From Triops longicaudatus (Eukaryota; Arthropoda; Branchiopoda; Notostraca; Triopsidae): DNA of 64,000 nucleotides. The stretch lies in assembly GCA_022885665.1 (NCBI GenBank), contig JAGQDJ010000036.1, forward strand, positions 248,001 to 312,000, read 5' to 3'. The number at the start of each line of letters is the position of its first letter. Positions within the stretch are counted from its first letter, which is position 1. The translations under genes and the position numbers were made by a program. The notes beneath the pieces were generated by a model. It was not told the origin of the DNA. It saw only the letters and a list, made by a program, of their open reading frames with translations, and did not search any database. Shown here one piece after another: positions 49,901-62,600 of the stretch.

Positions 49901-52341
49901 GCTTTAACAGAAGCGAGCTCAATGTACTTGCCGCCGTCTTGCTTTCAGTCTCCGTTCCGCTTTGAAAGCCGTGGCGAAGCAACGGTCTCCTCCGTTCAAT
50001 CTTATGCGTTTTACTTAAATGACCGAACGAAATTGATCGCAAACCCTGGATTCCGAAGCGGCATCCGCTCGGACGTTCTGGCCTTGTCTCACTTGGCGCC
50101 CCATTGGAAAACGCAATTCACGAAAAATATTTTATCGCAATTTATCGTAAGACGTTTTGGAGCCACACATTCGGGTGTTTATCTCCAACACCCTGGCGGT
50201 ATATCTGATTGGAGTAGCGACCCAACGAGGAAGGTGTGGTTTGAACGAGCGGTCAAACTGCCTGGCCGTGTTGTTATTTCTGGACCGTACTTGGATCCCA
50301 TCGGTTCTGGATATGTTGTGTCTCTTTCACATACGATCTACGAAGGCAAGCCTGCAGCTTTACATGGACCGAGTGATCAGGTATTAAAAAAGACGAACCT
50401 TATGCGTGAACAAAGTATTTTTCGTATCGTGTATTCACTAAAATTTAACTTGCCACAGGTGGTGGCAGTATTGGGGGCGGATTTCACGCTAAGCTACATG
50501 TATCGTCTGTTGGTTCAAAGTTTGCCGTTTTGTGCCTTGGGGGAGACGCCCAGAGTTCGTTGTTTTCTTATGGATGATCAGGGTTACTTAATAGTGCACC
50601 CGAATTTAATGGAACCGAACAGTAACCGTATTACTCGAGGAGCCATGGAGTGGCAGCATATTACGCACCATGAGCCGTTGGTGGCGTCGGATTTACTGAG
50701 CCATCCGGGTTTTGTCACCAAGAAGGCTTGTCTGAGCTTCACAGACCAAACCATTCAACGATTCTATCAACTGAATCTAAGTTTGAGCATGGATAATACC
50801 TGGGCCTCGGGGAAGAACAAGGAAGATTTGAGCGTTTTTACGAACCTAGTGCATGGAGAGCACTGTAGCAAGTACCAGATTGTACCCATACCGGGTACGA
50901 ACGCTTTTCTGGGTGTGGTGAACCAAACTTGCGAAACGGCCACCGCGTTCTGCCCTTGTTCAACGGTAAGTTTGCCGTTCTGTAACATTAAAAAGAATGC
51001 ACTTAAGTCTTCCACTAAAAACGTTTCATGAGTATTCTTTTACAACTCGAATGCACAAGATTTTTTTTTAAATAATTAATTGAATTATGAGTTGCTTTTA
51101 GGTCGACCGGTTATGCTTAAATTGCCATCGAATGGAGCAGTCGGAATGTGAATGCCCGTGCGAATGTCCATTGGAAGCTGACATGTGTTTAGCCCCTCAT
51201 TTGACTCATCAACATCCTGCTGACAGTTTCCCACTCTGTGACCCATCTCCTGAGCCTGCTCGCCCCGCCTCTGTGACTCCTCAAGAGCTAAATGCCCTAC
51301 CTTCTTGCGTATCAATGAATTGTGAACATAGGCTTACAGAAAAGTAACACATTGAGCCAGAATGGTAGTTGTAGTTGTAACATTTAATTAATTGTTGTTA
51401 TTAGCGAATGTCTGGGCGTGGTGGGATGCGAGTGGTGCACACGCGATACAGGAGGGGAAGAGTCACTGCCTGACCCATTTTGCACCTTACAACGCAAGTG
51501 TTTTGGGGGTGTACTACGAGGCATTTCTCCATATAATGACGGACCAGAAGGTGCGTTTGTATTGCATCTTTTCTAAGCAGTTTAAAATTAAAAATAAAAG
51601 ATGGACTTTCGTATAATGACAATACGTCACATGTAACGTCAAGAACTAAGACAGGGTGTGCAATGCCTGAGCATGTAAGGCTTGTATAACCACGGAAGCT
51701 GGTTCGAAATTTGGTTTTAAAGCAAAACTTGACGCAGATGTACTTCAGTATTTTCGTAATTTACACCGTTGTTTGTAGGAAGTGTTTAAATGCGCACCAT
51801 TACAATGGTATGTTTTATTACCAACAAACAGATTTTTGCGTCACGGATACCTTGCCTAGCTTCCGTACAAGTCCCGTTGGGCCGGTGGCTGGCGTGTTAC
51901 TTGGGGTCTTCATGCTCATGGCCTTGTCCATTTACTGCTACCGACAGCATGGTAGCATGGGGCGTGGCCACCAACACGGTTCTTACGTCACTTCTTTAAG
52001 AATGTCACAGTTAGACATTGAAGGAGAGGAGGAACCACACGATATGGATCTAGAGCCTAATGGAGACCAAACAGCAGGTACGGAATAGACAATTCCTTAT
52101 TTAACAGAGAATGCTTTACAAAATACTAGAATTTTAAAAGCGACAATTGTGTCGTATGTCTAATGCTTTGAAAAATTCCATCAAGTTACCGCAAGCTAAA
52201 CCCAGAAATTTTAAAGTCTTCCTAAGCTACGTTCCGTAGCCTGCAAACATGTCCGAAGCTGTATGTTTTGTGCGTGCTTGTCGTGTTCGGCCAAATTTGT
52301 ACTAATATTAGAACTTTCGAGGTCTTACGTACTGAACCCCT

Positions 52342-52390
<49 letters not shown>

Positions 52391-52881
52391 ACTTGAACTA
52401 ATTTATTGGTGTGTTTATAGTCATGGGACATGAAATGGTACTGGCTGGAGTGGACAACGTAGCGATTGTGTCGCCATACCGCGTCAGCACCAACTATAGA
52501 AGACCTCAGGGTGGGGATTCCGATCACGGCTACTCTACCATGACACCACATGAAGATTCTGAACACACAGCCCCTTCGATAGTAGAGCCGCTTCTGATAG
52601 GTCGAGACCGGTACCGCCCAGCGCCTGGTTCAGTAACGTCGGCATCTGTTAACTCCTTATTCTCGTCTCGAGCATCTTCCCCGTTGAGTCAACCTTTTCC
52701 CAAACCGCCTTCGCATCCCCGACAAAAGTCGATAGAGACAACGCTAAGTGAGGCCAACCTACGGGTCAAACAAGCCTCTTCTCCTCCACCGCAGCAGACT
52801 CGGATCCCTGAAGAAACCACTTTAGGTGTGGGCCACCAAATCTTGGCTCCGGTGACCGTCCACATGGTGGATTCTGCCTAA
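46926..52881 (+). CDS. CACHD1: CACHD1: VWFA and Cache domain membrane protein (alpha2delta-like)
   Basis: Sixteen exons (46926-47354, 47439-47587, 47647-47753, 47941-48183, 48243-48416, 48488-48739, 48808-49041, 49110-49259, 49391-49581, 49647-49848, 49911-50380, 50459-50965, 51102-51343, 51405-51550, 51832-52077, 52421-52881) encode 1400 residues; human CACHD1 is about 1270. A signal peptide is followed by ELGVTAMQ, then a VWFA domain with a degenerate metal site (VLDHSSAL, D at about 293), Cache-type repeats (GYVVSLSHTIYEG; HITHHEPLVASD), a Cys-rich stretch (CLNCHRMEQSECECPCECPLE), and a TM at about 1183-1203 (VGPVAGVLLGVF). The cytoplasmic SDHGYSTMTPHEDSE and final VTVH motifs match human CACHD1. 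Vertebrate CACHD1 modulates voltage-gated calcium channels. Most introns are 59-78 nt. AATAAA occurs at 53293. Confidence 0.95.
52343..52391. repeat. Homopolymer palindrome T(28)A(21)
   Basis: 28 T followed directly by 21 A, within the last CACHD1 intron and 29 bases before the acceptor. It could form a long A-U hairpin beside the splice site, or be an assembly artefact joining two homopolymers. Confidence 0.7.
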
Positions 52882-53348
52882 ACTTCAATGATATTATATT
52901 GTATTTTATGTATCTTATGATTTTATTTTGGTACTCATTTGTGAACAAAAAGAAGTGCCTTCACTTCTTTGAAAAACCCGCCAATCTTTTTGTTAGTTTT
53001 ATAGTTTAGTGACCTTTTTATTTATAACTTATGTCTACTATCGTGAATCAAGTAAATAGTTGCGTTGTGAACACGAATGCTTTTGCAGCCAAACCGTGTC
53101 ATGTAGCCGCGTAATAAGTGCGTTTTTAGTATTGTTGCGAATGCATGGAATTCAGTATTACGAATTGTAGGATGTGTAGCGTGAAGATGGGTAAGTGCCT
53201 TTTTATTGTTAGGGAAAGTGCTCAATATTCTTTGAAAACATGTTGAAATCTATTTTGTACAAAACAACAAATGGATACAAGAAGGTTTTCTTAATAAAAT
53301 TTTCTTTACTGAATTCAAGATTTTCATTTCGTGTTCAAGCTTATATTT
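52882..53348. other. Convergent 3' region of CACHD1 and LACTB
   Basis: AT-rich 3' flanks. A plus-strand AATAAA occurs at 53293-53298. No other feature was recognised. Confidence 0.4.
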
Positions 53349-55126
53349 TTAGAAATCTATCTTATCGAAAATTTCAGCAATGGCCAACGCAGTTTTGTTT
53401 AAACTAACGCTTTGGAGATTAACAATCATTGCCACTATAACACCTCGTGGTGGAACCAAATTTCCAACGTTGTCAGTAGCACCTTTCTTAGGCAGGATCA
53501 GCAAAACACTACTGGCTCCAACAGCGCCACCCGTATGTGAGACATAAAATCGTCTACTTTTGCAGCAACCGAATTCTTGGAGATCGGGTACCACACCCCA
53601 TCCCATTCCGTATTTTCCATCTTTGTCCCAAGACATTTTGGTTTTCTCTACAGGACTCCAGAGCGCGGAAACAGTTTCCGGTTTTAAGATACCAGGTAAA
53701 GCGTGCTGGCCAGGATCGTACTGGAAACTGTAAAGCAACGCATTACCGAAACGTAACAAATCCCCAACCGTCGACACGAAACCGCCCCCTGCCCATTTGT
53801 ACGAGTTGTCGACGTACGGAGCGTTTTCTAGTTGCCCTTTCTTATTACGCACATAGTACCTGACGCAGACATTAAAAGGATACATTTGTTAATTAAAGGA
53901 TACAAAATCACTTAAAACTATGACGTTTACGTATATTTTTATTTAACACGGAAATATTTCGTATTTAGCATACACAAAAAGTTAACTTTTTGTGTAGTCA
54001 ATAAAGTCAATAAAATGACAGTGGATTTTTCCAAGAGTATAAGTAAATGACGATATTTCACATATTCTGCTTAAAAACAACAAACAGAGGTAAGCATAAC
54101 TAAGTCACTTACCGAGCTCGGTTATATATTATAGGTTTATTTTCATCCAAGAAAGTGGAGTTCATTCCCAGCTGATGGAACAAGTCTGTCATATAATTCG
54201 TAAAGGGTTTTTTGGTTGCGCCCTCCAATACTGCGCTCAGCAACGTCCAGCCATGAGTTGTGTACAGGAACTCTTCTCCTGAATGAAAGAAACGATAAGT
54301 CGCCGGAAGACCTATAAAAAATGTAGTAACAAACCAGGCTTTTTATGTAAAGGATCGTGTTGAAATAACTCCAACGCGTCTAAGACGTTCGAGTAGTATT
54401 CTTTTATGTAGTATTCTTTTAGCTCGAACTCCTCTGGTTTCTTTTCAGGTGTTTCGCCGTCTTTCGATTTGTTTTCTTTGACTTCCGGTTTTGTGTCAGT
54501 TTTAGCCCGTGGTTTCTTATCGTAGTGCCGAATACCGCCTAAATGGCTTACTAACATACGGCTGGTAATGGTAATCGGCTGACCTTCGTAGTGTTTAACG
54601 GGGAACTGGGGAACGTAGGATTGAATTTCGAGATCCAAATTTAAGTTTCCCTTTTCCCATTCTTTCGCTAACGCTAGCATAGTTATCGATTTGCTAATTG
54701 ACGCAATTCTCATTAGAGTATCTGAGTGACAGCGTGTGCGATTTTCCACGTCAGCGTAGCCAAATCCTTGAAGTTTAAAACAACACTGAAATGAGCGACA
54801 ATGTAAACAGCAATACGGACTTTTACCTTCCTGCCACACAGATTTTCCATCAACGCTTACTCCAACAATTAATCCAGGGGTACCAGAAACATCTTTGACT
54901 TGTTCACATAACTTAGACGCTTTCTTAATTCCCTCTTCCAGGGTGTATCGTTCGCCTAAACACAATTCTTTTGTTAGGCTTCGTTAGCAATAAAAGTACC
55001 TTTACCTTTGGCAGCACTTGAATCTTTCTGTCGTTCATTGAGAGAATTTAGAGGGAATGTTGCGACGGCTGCAATAGCGAAGCCAGGTGCTGCAAAGCGC
55101 AATAATTTGTAATATCTTCTAAACAT
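53349..55126 (-). CDS. LACTB: LACTB, mitochondrial serine beta-lactamase-like protein
   Basis: Five exons (55006-55126, 54827-54955, 54335-54766, 54113-54278, 53349-53859) encode 452 residues; human LACTB is about 547, with a longer N-terminus. The start MFRRYYKLLRFAAPGFAIAAV looks like a mitochondrial presequence with a membrane segment. The penicillin-binding/class C fold marks are GLIVGVSVDGKSVWQEG, GFGYADVENR, the catalytic SxxK as SISK (106-109), HLGGIRHYDKK, YVDNSYKWAGGG and SHTGGAVGASS. In mammals LACTB is a filament-forming protease of the intermembrane space that affects lipid metabolism. It also carries a Lys/Glu-rich insert after HYDKK, as in vertebrates. The gene is divergent from the AP-3 sigma gene across about 209 bp. 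Confidence 0.95.
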
Positions 55127-55335
55127 ATTTATCCTTTCACTGAGTTATGAAGTCGTTTCGTAATACGCGGCTTTTCAAGGACTAGAAGAAAACGAAAAGT
55201 AAACATGTTAGGTTCGCGACACATTTCCCCGTTGGCCATTCGCTTCTTTGGTTGGCGATTTGTTATTTCGGTCTGTGTTGTGTTCTTTCGCAGGGTTTAA
55301 TGTTGATTTTTTCACGCATTTAAATTAATTTAAGG

Positions 55336-56170
55336 ATGATTAAAGCGATATTAGTTTTTAATAACCATGGGAAACCTCGTATGTCCAAATTTTACCACTA
55401 CTTCGTAAGTTTTTCAAGATAAATTATTTGTTTTATGCGATTGTTTGTGACAAACCACTTAATCCTTACAATTGTATTCGCTGCATAGACAGAGGATATG
55501 CAGCAGCAGATAATCAAAGAAACATTCCAGCTGGTATCTAAGAGAGATGATAATGTCTGCAATTTCCTGGAGGGTGGCAGGTAAAAAAAAAGTTAACAGA
55601 AAAAGAGCAGTTTTATGCATGAGTGCTGTATTATTGTTTAGTCTAATAGGAGGCTCGGATTACAAACTTATCTACCGACATTACGCAACCCTGTACTTTG
55701 TTTTCTGTGTGGATTCGTCTGAGTCCGAGTTAGGTATCCTGGACCTTATTCAAGTTTTTGTCGAAACGTTGGATAGATGTTTCGAAAATGTGTGCGAATT
55801 GGATCTCATTTTCCATGTTGATAAGGTTGGAGGAAAAAGTAAAAGATATCGCACGATCTTTTAAACAACTACTGTCTTCCGTTACAGGTTCATTACATTT
55901 TAAATGAGCTAGTAATGGGCGGAATGGTACTAGAAACGAACATGACGGAGATTTTGACTCGGATTGAAGAGCAGAATAAATTAGAAAAACAAGAAGTAAG
56001 CTTTCAGTTATTAATCCAAACATAAATACATTGAATCATTCACGAAGGCTGGACTGTCTGCCGCTCCTGCTCGCGCTGTTTCAGCCGTAAAGAGTATCAA
56101 TATTCCTCAGCAAATCAAGGATATTCGACTGCCAGACCTTCCTCAAGCCATTAAGGACTTGAAATTCTAA
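55336..56170 (+). CDS. AP3S1: AP-3 adaptor complex subunit sigma
   Basis: Five exons (55336-55404, 55489-55580, 55642-55825, 55888-55995, 56048-56170) encode 191 residues, the usual AP3S length. The sequence is almost identical to vertebrate AP3S through MIKAILVFNNHGKPR, LVSKRDDNVCNFLEGGS, IGGSDYKLIYRHYATLYFVF, ESELGILDLIQVFVETLD and VMGGMVLETNM, and ends SAAPARAVSAVKSI plus a variable tail. AP-3 sorts cargo to lysosome-related organelles. Poly(A) signals AATAAA occur at 56250 and 56311. The short shared spacer with LACTB suggests a bidirectional promoter. Confidence 0.96.
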
Positions 56171-59100
56171 AAAACGCGGGATTGATGAAAGCGTGTAAAT
56201 GTTTGCATATGGTTTATTCTACTTTGTTTTGTGTATCATTAAAATGGGAAATAAATTCATCTTTGACATTTGATACAAATACAGAACCAAGATTAGAAAG
56301 AAAGGTTCATAATAAAACGAAATCCTTTATTTATCTTTTTGTATTTAATCACCCTTTAAGATGTTGACGTACGTGCACCACATGTTTTCTTCCGCCGCAA
56401 ACTCCCCTATTTTGGTATGAAATATGGACTTACCCGCATCCGGTCGAATTCGGTTCGAGTCCTTTTTTCGCGCTCAAATGCTTAAAGGAGAGTTTATTAT
56501 CAGCAGGTAAGGCCAACTCGTGTTGTTATACGTATCCAACGTTTAAACCAAGCTTGTGCGTACTTGTGTCCGACGCAGAACTGCTGTGTCTCGATATTAT
56601 TGACTTTAATCATAAGTGAAAGAACGTTATCATGGGGGATATTTTATGAAAATCTTCTTGGAGTAAAGGAGAAAATTCAGTGTGTAAAAATCGTAAAAGC
56701 GTGGCTACCGTATGGGCGAGCCAAGTCTAACACAACCAAACTTGAAGTGACTGGTTCAAATCTTCTCATAAATCACTTGAAACGTGTGGTTCTGATCACC
56801 TGACAGTTACATGTTTTATTTCATTTTTCTTATGTGAAAGACTGATCTTGAGGATATGTCCATTGCGCTGTGTGTACCGATCATCATAGGAAGTGGGTTG
56901 TCTTCCCCCTGCGGGCGAGTCGAGTTAGAACCCGCAGCGCTTAGAATGGCGGTTCCCCTTGCTTAAGCGGACTCGCTTGGCAAGCCTTCTGCAGCAGCAG
57001 CAGCGCCTGCCCGCGTTTGCGTTCGTCCCGGGCTTCCTCTGTGGTGGCTTGTGTTGCGTCGTGCTTATTTAGAAGCAGTTTTAGATTCTTTTCAAGTGAA
57101 ACAGGCTATTCTATTGCAGTGAATTGTGGAGAGTTTGCGTCAGTGAACACGATTCCAGGTAAATCCAAGCCTCAAACTTGCGGATTACTATTTGATTAAC
57201 CTAAGTTCCTTGACACACCGTGTTTTGCTAATTTTTCTGAACTGTACCAAGCCTCCTTGTGTTATATTCCGGTAGTCTTCCTCACTGTCACTGCGAATTC
57301 AGGGACGAAACCTAAACTAAGCAAGGCAACAGTTTCTTACCCTATTCTAGTGCCAGATTTCCAGCGTGACATTCTTGGAGATACATTCAGTAATGTGATG
57401 GTTGCAACAGTTACCTTTCAGCTAGTAGTAAAACGTAAATTAAACTGTGTTCTAGTATGGAATATTTTTAACGTATCAACGTTTAGCAAACTTTTTTCGA
57501 AAGTGTTCGTTTATTGTCCTAATAATTACAACTTCACTACAGTTGCAGTGATTTTATGACATTGCATGGTTTAGACGTCAGCTGTTGCTTCTTAGCTAGC
57601 ACCATTACGCCCCCACCTCACCCGCGCACTAAATAGGGATATTGGCAAGACATCGATAATATTCGAATTCCGTTTACTAACACTTTACGAAAGGCTTTGA
57701 CCTCCTGAGTTGCAGTTTCAAAGGGGGGAAAATATGCCAAGGGAGAGGACCCACGCAAAGCTGGCGCGCTTTCTACAAACTTGCTTGATCTTGCTCAGTT
57801 AGGCTGAATCTCTTCTCGAGAAAGGTTTCATAGAGAGCAACGTTCTCTCTCCAATGCTTGCACTGCACAAGCACACAGCACGACTGCCGACTCAGTCGAA
57901 CATTTTTGTTGTCCATTAACGTCAGCAGCAAGCTCCACCTCTGGAAGGTCTAGCCGCGCCTCTCCGCTTTACACGCGGTCTTATAAGGCGGTCTCGGGCG
58001 AGCTCAGTAGCTTACCCAGGCACGCAGGCTGTGTAGAGTCCCAAGCTGAGTCCTGTAGGAATGTTATGCATGATGCTTAGCGAACGTTTTGGTTAGGACG
58101 GCCTCCTGGCACGGAGCAAAATCGATGCAGTGCTGAAATGTCTGGTCGATAAGACAACGAGAAGAAAGAGAGAGATGATAAGGTACCATAGCAACCGTGC
58201 CCTGCTCCCTCTTTTAGCCAACTTCTACAGTAATTATTCTTTGGAGGGAAAATTCTTACGTCCTTTGTGCCCGAGATCCTGTTAAAGCTCAAAGATCCGC
58301 TGATTAATCGCTTTTAAAGAATAAAAAAGGTTTGTGTACGCTAACCGGTTTGAAGAAAACGTTGCTTTCTCTGTTTGGCATAATACTGTAAATAAAAGAT
58401 GGTCAAAAGAAAGGATTGATGAAAGTAAGGGAGGAAATGTTCGAAACGACGAGAGTCTAGTGGGGAAACAGGTAGGAAAGAAGCGATGTCCGAGTCCGAA
58501 CCGTCCACGCGAGCGTACCGCACAGTGTGCGCATAATAAAGCGTAAGGCACGTAGGATTGAAAGTAATACTCCGAAGGAGATCAGACGCGCGGGTTGAAG
58601 TCCAGCGGACTGCCCAACCCGGTAATGAGGCCTGCGGGACAGCCGGTTTACTAGCGGGTTCCGCCGCTGCCCTAGCGACTGAGGCGAAAGCTAGGGGAAC
58701 TAAGAACGAGACGAGCTTGTTTGCTTGCAAGAACATATTAGGATAGCAGCGTGATGCTTTTTTGTGCGTTTGTGTATGGTTTCTGGCAGGTTTTTATTGC
58801 GTCCGGAACTGTTTAGAACCGTGGAATTTATCGTGAATTTTTTCAGCGGCATATGTGAGAACTTTGTAATTGTGTAAAAGAAAGGCTGAAATCTTATCGT
58901 GGTCACACGTTTGCCATTCCCAAAGGTTGACAACCAGCCTCATTATGTCAGCCGCATATTTCAACAAGTTTTCATGTCCAGAGAAGGTGCTTTTGACATT
59001 TTCTGTTAGTAACGGAATCCCTGCGTTGATTTGTGCATTGTCTGTGCCACGCTGAAAACTGAAATTAACTAAACATTTTATTGTAATTATTGCTTTTGCA

Positions 59101-59601
59101 GCAGGCAAAAAGCCTATAGTGAGTCACTGCTGTTCGTATGCTGTAAAGAGTTCACTTCCGGGTCGTGAGAAATTTTGCTTCGAATTTTGAACAAATTCGA
59201 GAAAGTAGTCATTGCGTGATTTAGGTTACACACACAAGGAAAGACACTGGAAACCAGTACAAATTTTTTCTTTTGTGTTAATATAAATAAATTCTATCAT
59301 AAGCTTAGGACAGAACCTATCGTGTGTACTGACAAATTATCCTATGAACTTGTGTCATCAGCAGCTACAACAGAATTGGAACTATAGACCAAAGGCACAT
59401 CGAATAATAAAATCTTCAGAACGTAACATATGTAGACATTCAAAGTATTTCTTAAATCTTGAAGAAAGGTTTACTTTTAGGGGCAATGTACACTATTACG
59501 TTTGAAAACAGCAGACAATTTCTTGTAGAAATTAAGAAAGAGTGAAAAGATCGATTTGGTTTCATTGTATTTCTTTTAATAGGTGTGTCAAATGCACGGC
59601 C
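56171..59601. other. Intergenic upstream of SIN3 with GC-rich structured patches
   Basis: 3.4 kb. It contains a GC-rich hairpin near 56909-56937, a short (CAG)n run near 56990-57003, and a GC-rich multi-hairpin tract at 58571-58707. Frames here (for example 58341-58736 minus, with a signal-like start) lack family support. A SIN3 5' leader exon probably begins at 59583 after an AG acceptor, so the SIN3 promoter should lie in this region. Confidence 0.45.
58571..58763 (+). ncRNA. Candidate structured RNA (multi-hairpin, ends at T6)
   Basis: Within AT-rich DNA, this GC-rich tract holds four consecutive stem-loops: CTCC-GAA-GGAG at 58571-58581, a long one starting GGGTTGAAGTCC and closing CCAACCC (58592-58620), AGCGG/CCGCT near 58653-58668, and CCCTAGC/GCTAGGG near 58669-58697. 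A run of six T follows at 58758-58763, as at RNA polymerase III ends. I cannot match it to a known RNA family. It may instead be a GC-rich promoter element. Confidence 0.3.
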
Positions 59602-62600
59602 ATGAAGCGAGTGGATGATCCTTCATTAGTGAAATCTGAAGGTGGGCCTTTGCCTCTTCAGGCCACGCTTTATACGACCCGCCCTGCTCTAGTAACTCCG
59701 CCTACAGCGGTTGCAGCTTCCGTCCTGCAAGCCGTCCGCGTAGGTAGTCCCCACCCTGCACCGACGGCTTCCGCAACGGTGTCTAACCCATTTCCCAGAG
59801 GACTTCAACCTTTAGCCACGCCTACCACACCGGCTTTAAATCTGAGTACCGTCCCAAACTCAATTTTGCGTCCTAAATCGCCCGATACCGCCGTAGGCAT
59901 GCAAAGCAGCGTTCAAACCGTGTATCCTGGACCTGTGTACACCGGCACGCTGCCTGGAGCTTCGGCTTCAGCAGCGGCCGCACCCCCGGCGGCAAGTAAT
60001 AACAATTCGGCGTTACATAACAGTGCTGCCAACGCGTTATTGCTCCAGCAAGCTGGCGCAAGTCCGGGTGCTGGAGCGACCACGGCCAGTGCGTCAATAC
60101 AAAGTATTGCCCATCAACAACACCTGTTCCACCAAGCGGTAGCACAACAACAAGTACGACATAAAGTTCATACTGCAGCAACAGCGCCACCTGCAGCGTC
60201 GTCGCCCACAGTGGCCGGTTCGGGGCTTTCAGTGGGTCAAGCTCCGCCCTCGTCGCAGCCGTCGACAGGAGGACAACAGCAGCCCTTTCCGAGACTAAAA
60301 GTAGAAGATGCACTGTCATACTTGGATCAAGTCAAGTACAAGTTTGGGAACCAGCCTCAAGTTTACAACGATTTTTTGGATATTATGAAAGAATTCAAAT
60401 CTCAAAGGTAAAAATCAAGACATTTTGGTTATAATTAACTAAATTGGTTTTAATAATTGTACTGCGCAAGTATAGAACATATTAGAGATATACTTTCACT
60501 TCCAGGGTGCAGTTTAGTAAAGGTGTAGTGAGTTGTTTTAAGTAGCAAGATGTAGCCGTATAATAGATGATTTGTCGTCGTCCAATATCTAAGTAATTCG
60601 GGACAGTGAAGATGTGGTGGTTTGAAGCTGTTACAAGTTTTGATTGTAAGCGTTTTTTTTTTTCAATGTTTTAAATGTAATCGGCCCTTAAGGGCTGTAT
60701 TTCCATTTGAATATGTTATAAAGTACGCCAGCAGTTCGAAATTGCCCTGTTCAACTTAAGCAAGCCATTTCAGCGTAAGAGAAGGTAGTTAAAAAATCTA
60801 TAAAAATGGGATATATGTAGAAAGATTTGAAGAATTATCTCATAAGCACAACGATGTGTCACATCGTACTATTAGAAGGTTTCGTTCCAGCTTTTAAGTT
60901 TTTAAGTAGGTGTTTGAGAGACTGGTGAAGCATTCTTTCATATCCTGTCTCGCTTCTTAATTAGCGATGAAACGTAAGTTTTTGCGAGATAGAAATTAAA
61001 TGATTTCGTTGTGTTATATTTGAATACAGTGATATATTATCTCAGAGTTGCTTATTCATTATAAAAAAATGAGAAAGTCTCTGTGAAACTCTTCCGGTAG
61101 TCCTGTGGAATATTTGCAAGTTTTGGCAGTGAATCTGATCAAGACGCGTGTTTGCTTCTAAACAGTCGAATAAAACTTATGTTTGTTTTTTTCTGGAAAG
61201 GGTTATAAAGTTCTTTCGAAAGTGAAGTGGGGTAAAGCTTGATGAGTGGAGTGTGCGTATTGTTTCTAGTTTTCAAGACTAGCGATACTATCCCAACGAT
61301 CATTATTAGAATCGAGAAAATTATTGATTGCACGGGCTAGTGGAGAATTTTTTTCTGATAAGTGTACTTTTATGGTTATTGTATTCCGTATTATGTGCAA
61401 TACTACCGCATAGTAAAAAGCGCTACAAAAATAACTAATGAACATGTATCTCGGTATTTCTTGCAGTATTGATACGCCTGGAGTTATTGCCCGAGTTTCC
61501 AGCCTTTTTCGAGGTCACCCTGAATTAATTGTGGGGTTCAACACTTTCCTTCCGCTGGGTTATAAAATTGAAGTCCAATCCAATGAACAAGTAAATGCTG
61601 TGTGAAGCAAACAAAGGATTGTGTAATTCTAACATTCTATTTCAATTAGGATGGCGTTGTTTCCTGTCAAGTTTCTGTCAGCGTTCCTGGAGGCATGAAT
61701 AGTCACACAACGACGGTTGTTCACGCCCCCACTGGCGTTCATCACATTTCCCAGTCAGGGGTAATCTCCGCCCCTTTGCCTGGCACGGCTCCGCCAGCTA
61801 TTCCATCTTCTAACACTCACGTAATGATTTGTAAATGTTTCTTTTTTTAAAGACTACGTGTCTTTTAGTTTGTGCTGTCTTAGTTTTTTCTCTTTGTGTT
61901 ATTTTGGTTTATGTTTTACCTTTTTATTGCATTACTTTTGGTAGAAGGGATTCCATTTTTCAGGAAATGAAAAAAAAAGTAATAATTGTTGAATTTTTCT
62001 ATTATAGGGAGTGAGTGGGAATACCGCTGCAACGCCTCTTTTGACTATCAAACAGCCAGTGGGCTCTCCTGGCACTCAGTATGCACCCGGAGCCCCGCCC
62101 ACCGCTGCTTCTGCGGCAAGCAGGGACTCAAGCAGTCCTGGCTTGCAAAACTCAAGCTCTGCAGCTCAGACCACACAAGCTTCGAGCTGTACGAATACGA
62201 CAGCGCTGCCAGCTCATTCTCCCGCCTCTCTGACTTCTTCACCAGCACTGAGCAATTCAGCCAGTAGCCAGCCTGTGGAATTTAATCACGCGATAAATTA
62301 CGTGAATAAAATTAAGGTAATTTTTTCTGAGCTTAGCAAATATGGGTAGTTCGCGTAGGGTTTTGTTTGATCCTTCTTATATGAAAGTACACTATTGGTC
62401 CTCTGTTCGCAGTCTTTCATGAAAGATGCTCGTCACGTGGTTGAAATGTTTTTAAAAGCAGACTAGCGTATCACTGAAGCTAAATATAGAATTAAACAGG
62501 GAAAGCACGAGTTTAGGAGGAGTGCCAGCTGTTTGCTAGGATGTTTGCTTGAAACGCAATGAGATTTTGGCGGTTGGCTGTAAGTTACGGGACCCTTTCG

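Noticed and set aside
56453..56463. GGTTCGAGTCC, an exact B-box-like string followed by T6, suggesting a tRNA
   Set aside because: The flanking bases do not form a T-arm or acceptor stem, and no box A or cloverleaf is present upstream.
58341..58736. Minus-strand 131-codon frame with a signal-peptide-like start
   Set aside because: It is antisense to the GC-rich hairpin tract, whose composition produces open frames. There is no family feature and the tail is low quality.
59873..60319. 148-codon minus-strand frame
   Set aside because: Shadow of the Ala/Gln-rich first SIN3 exon.
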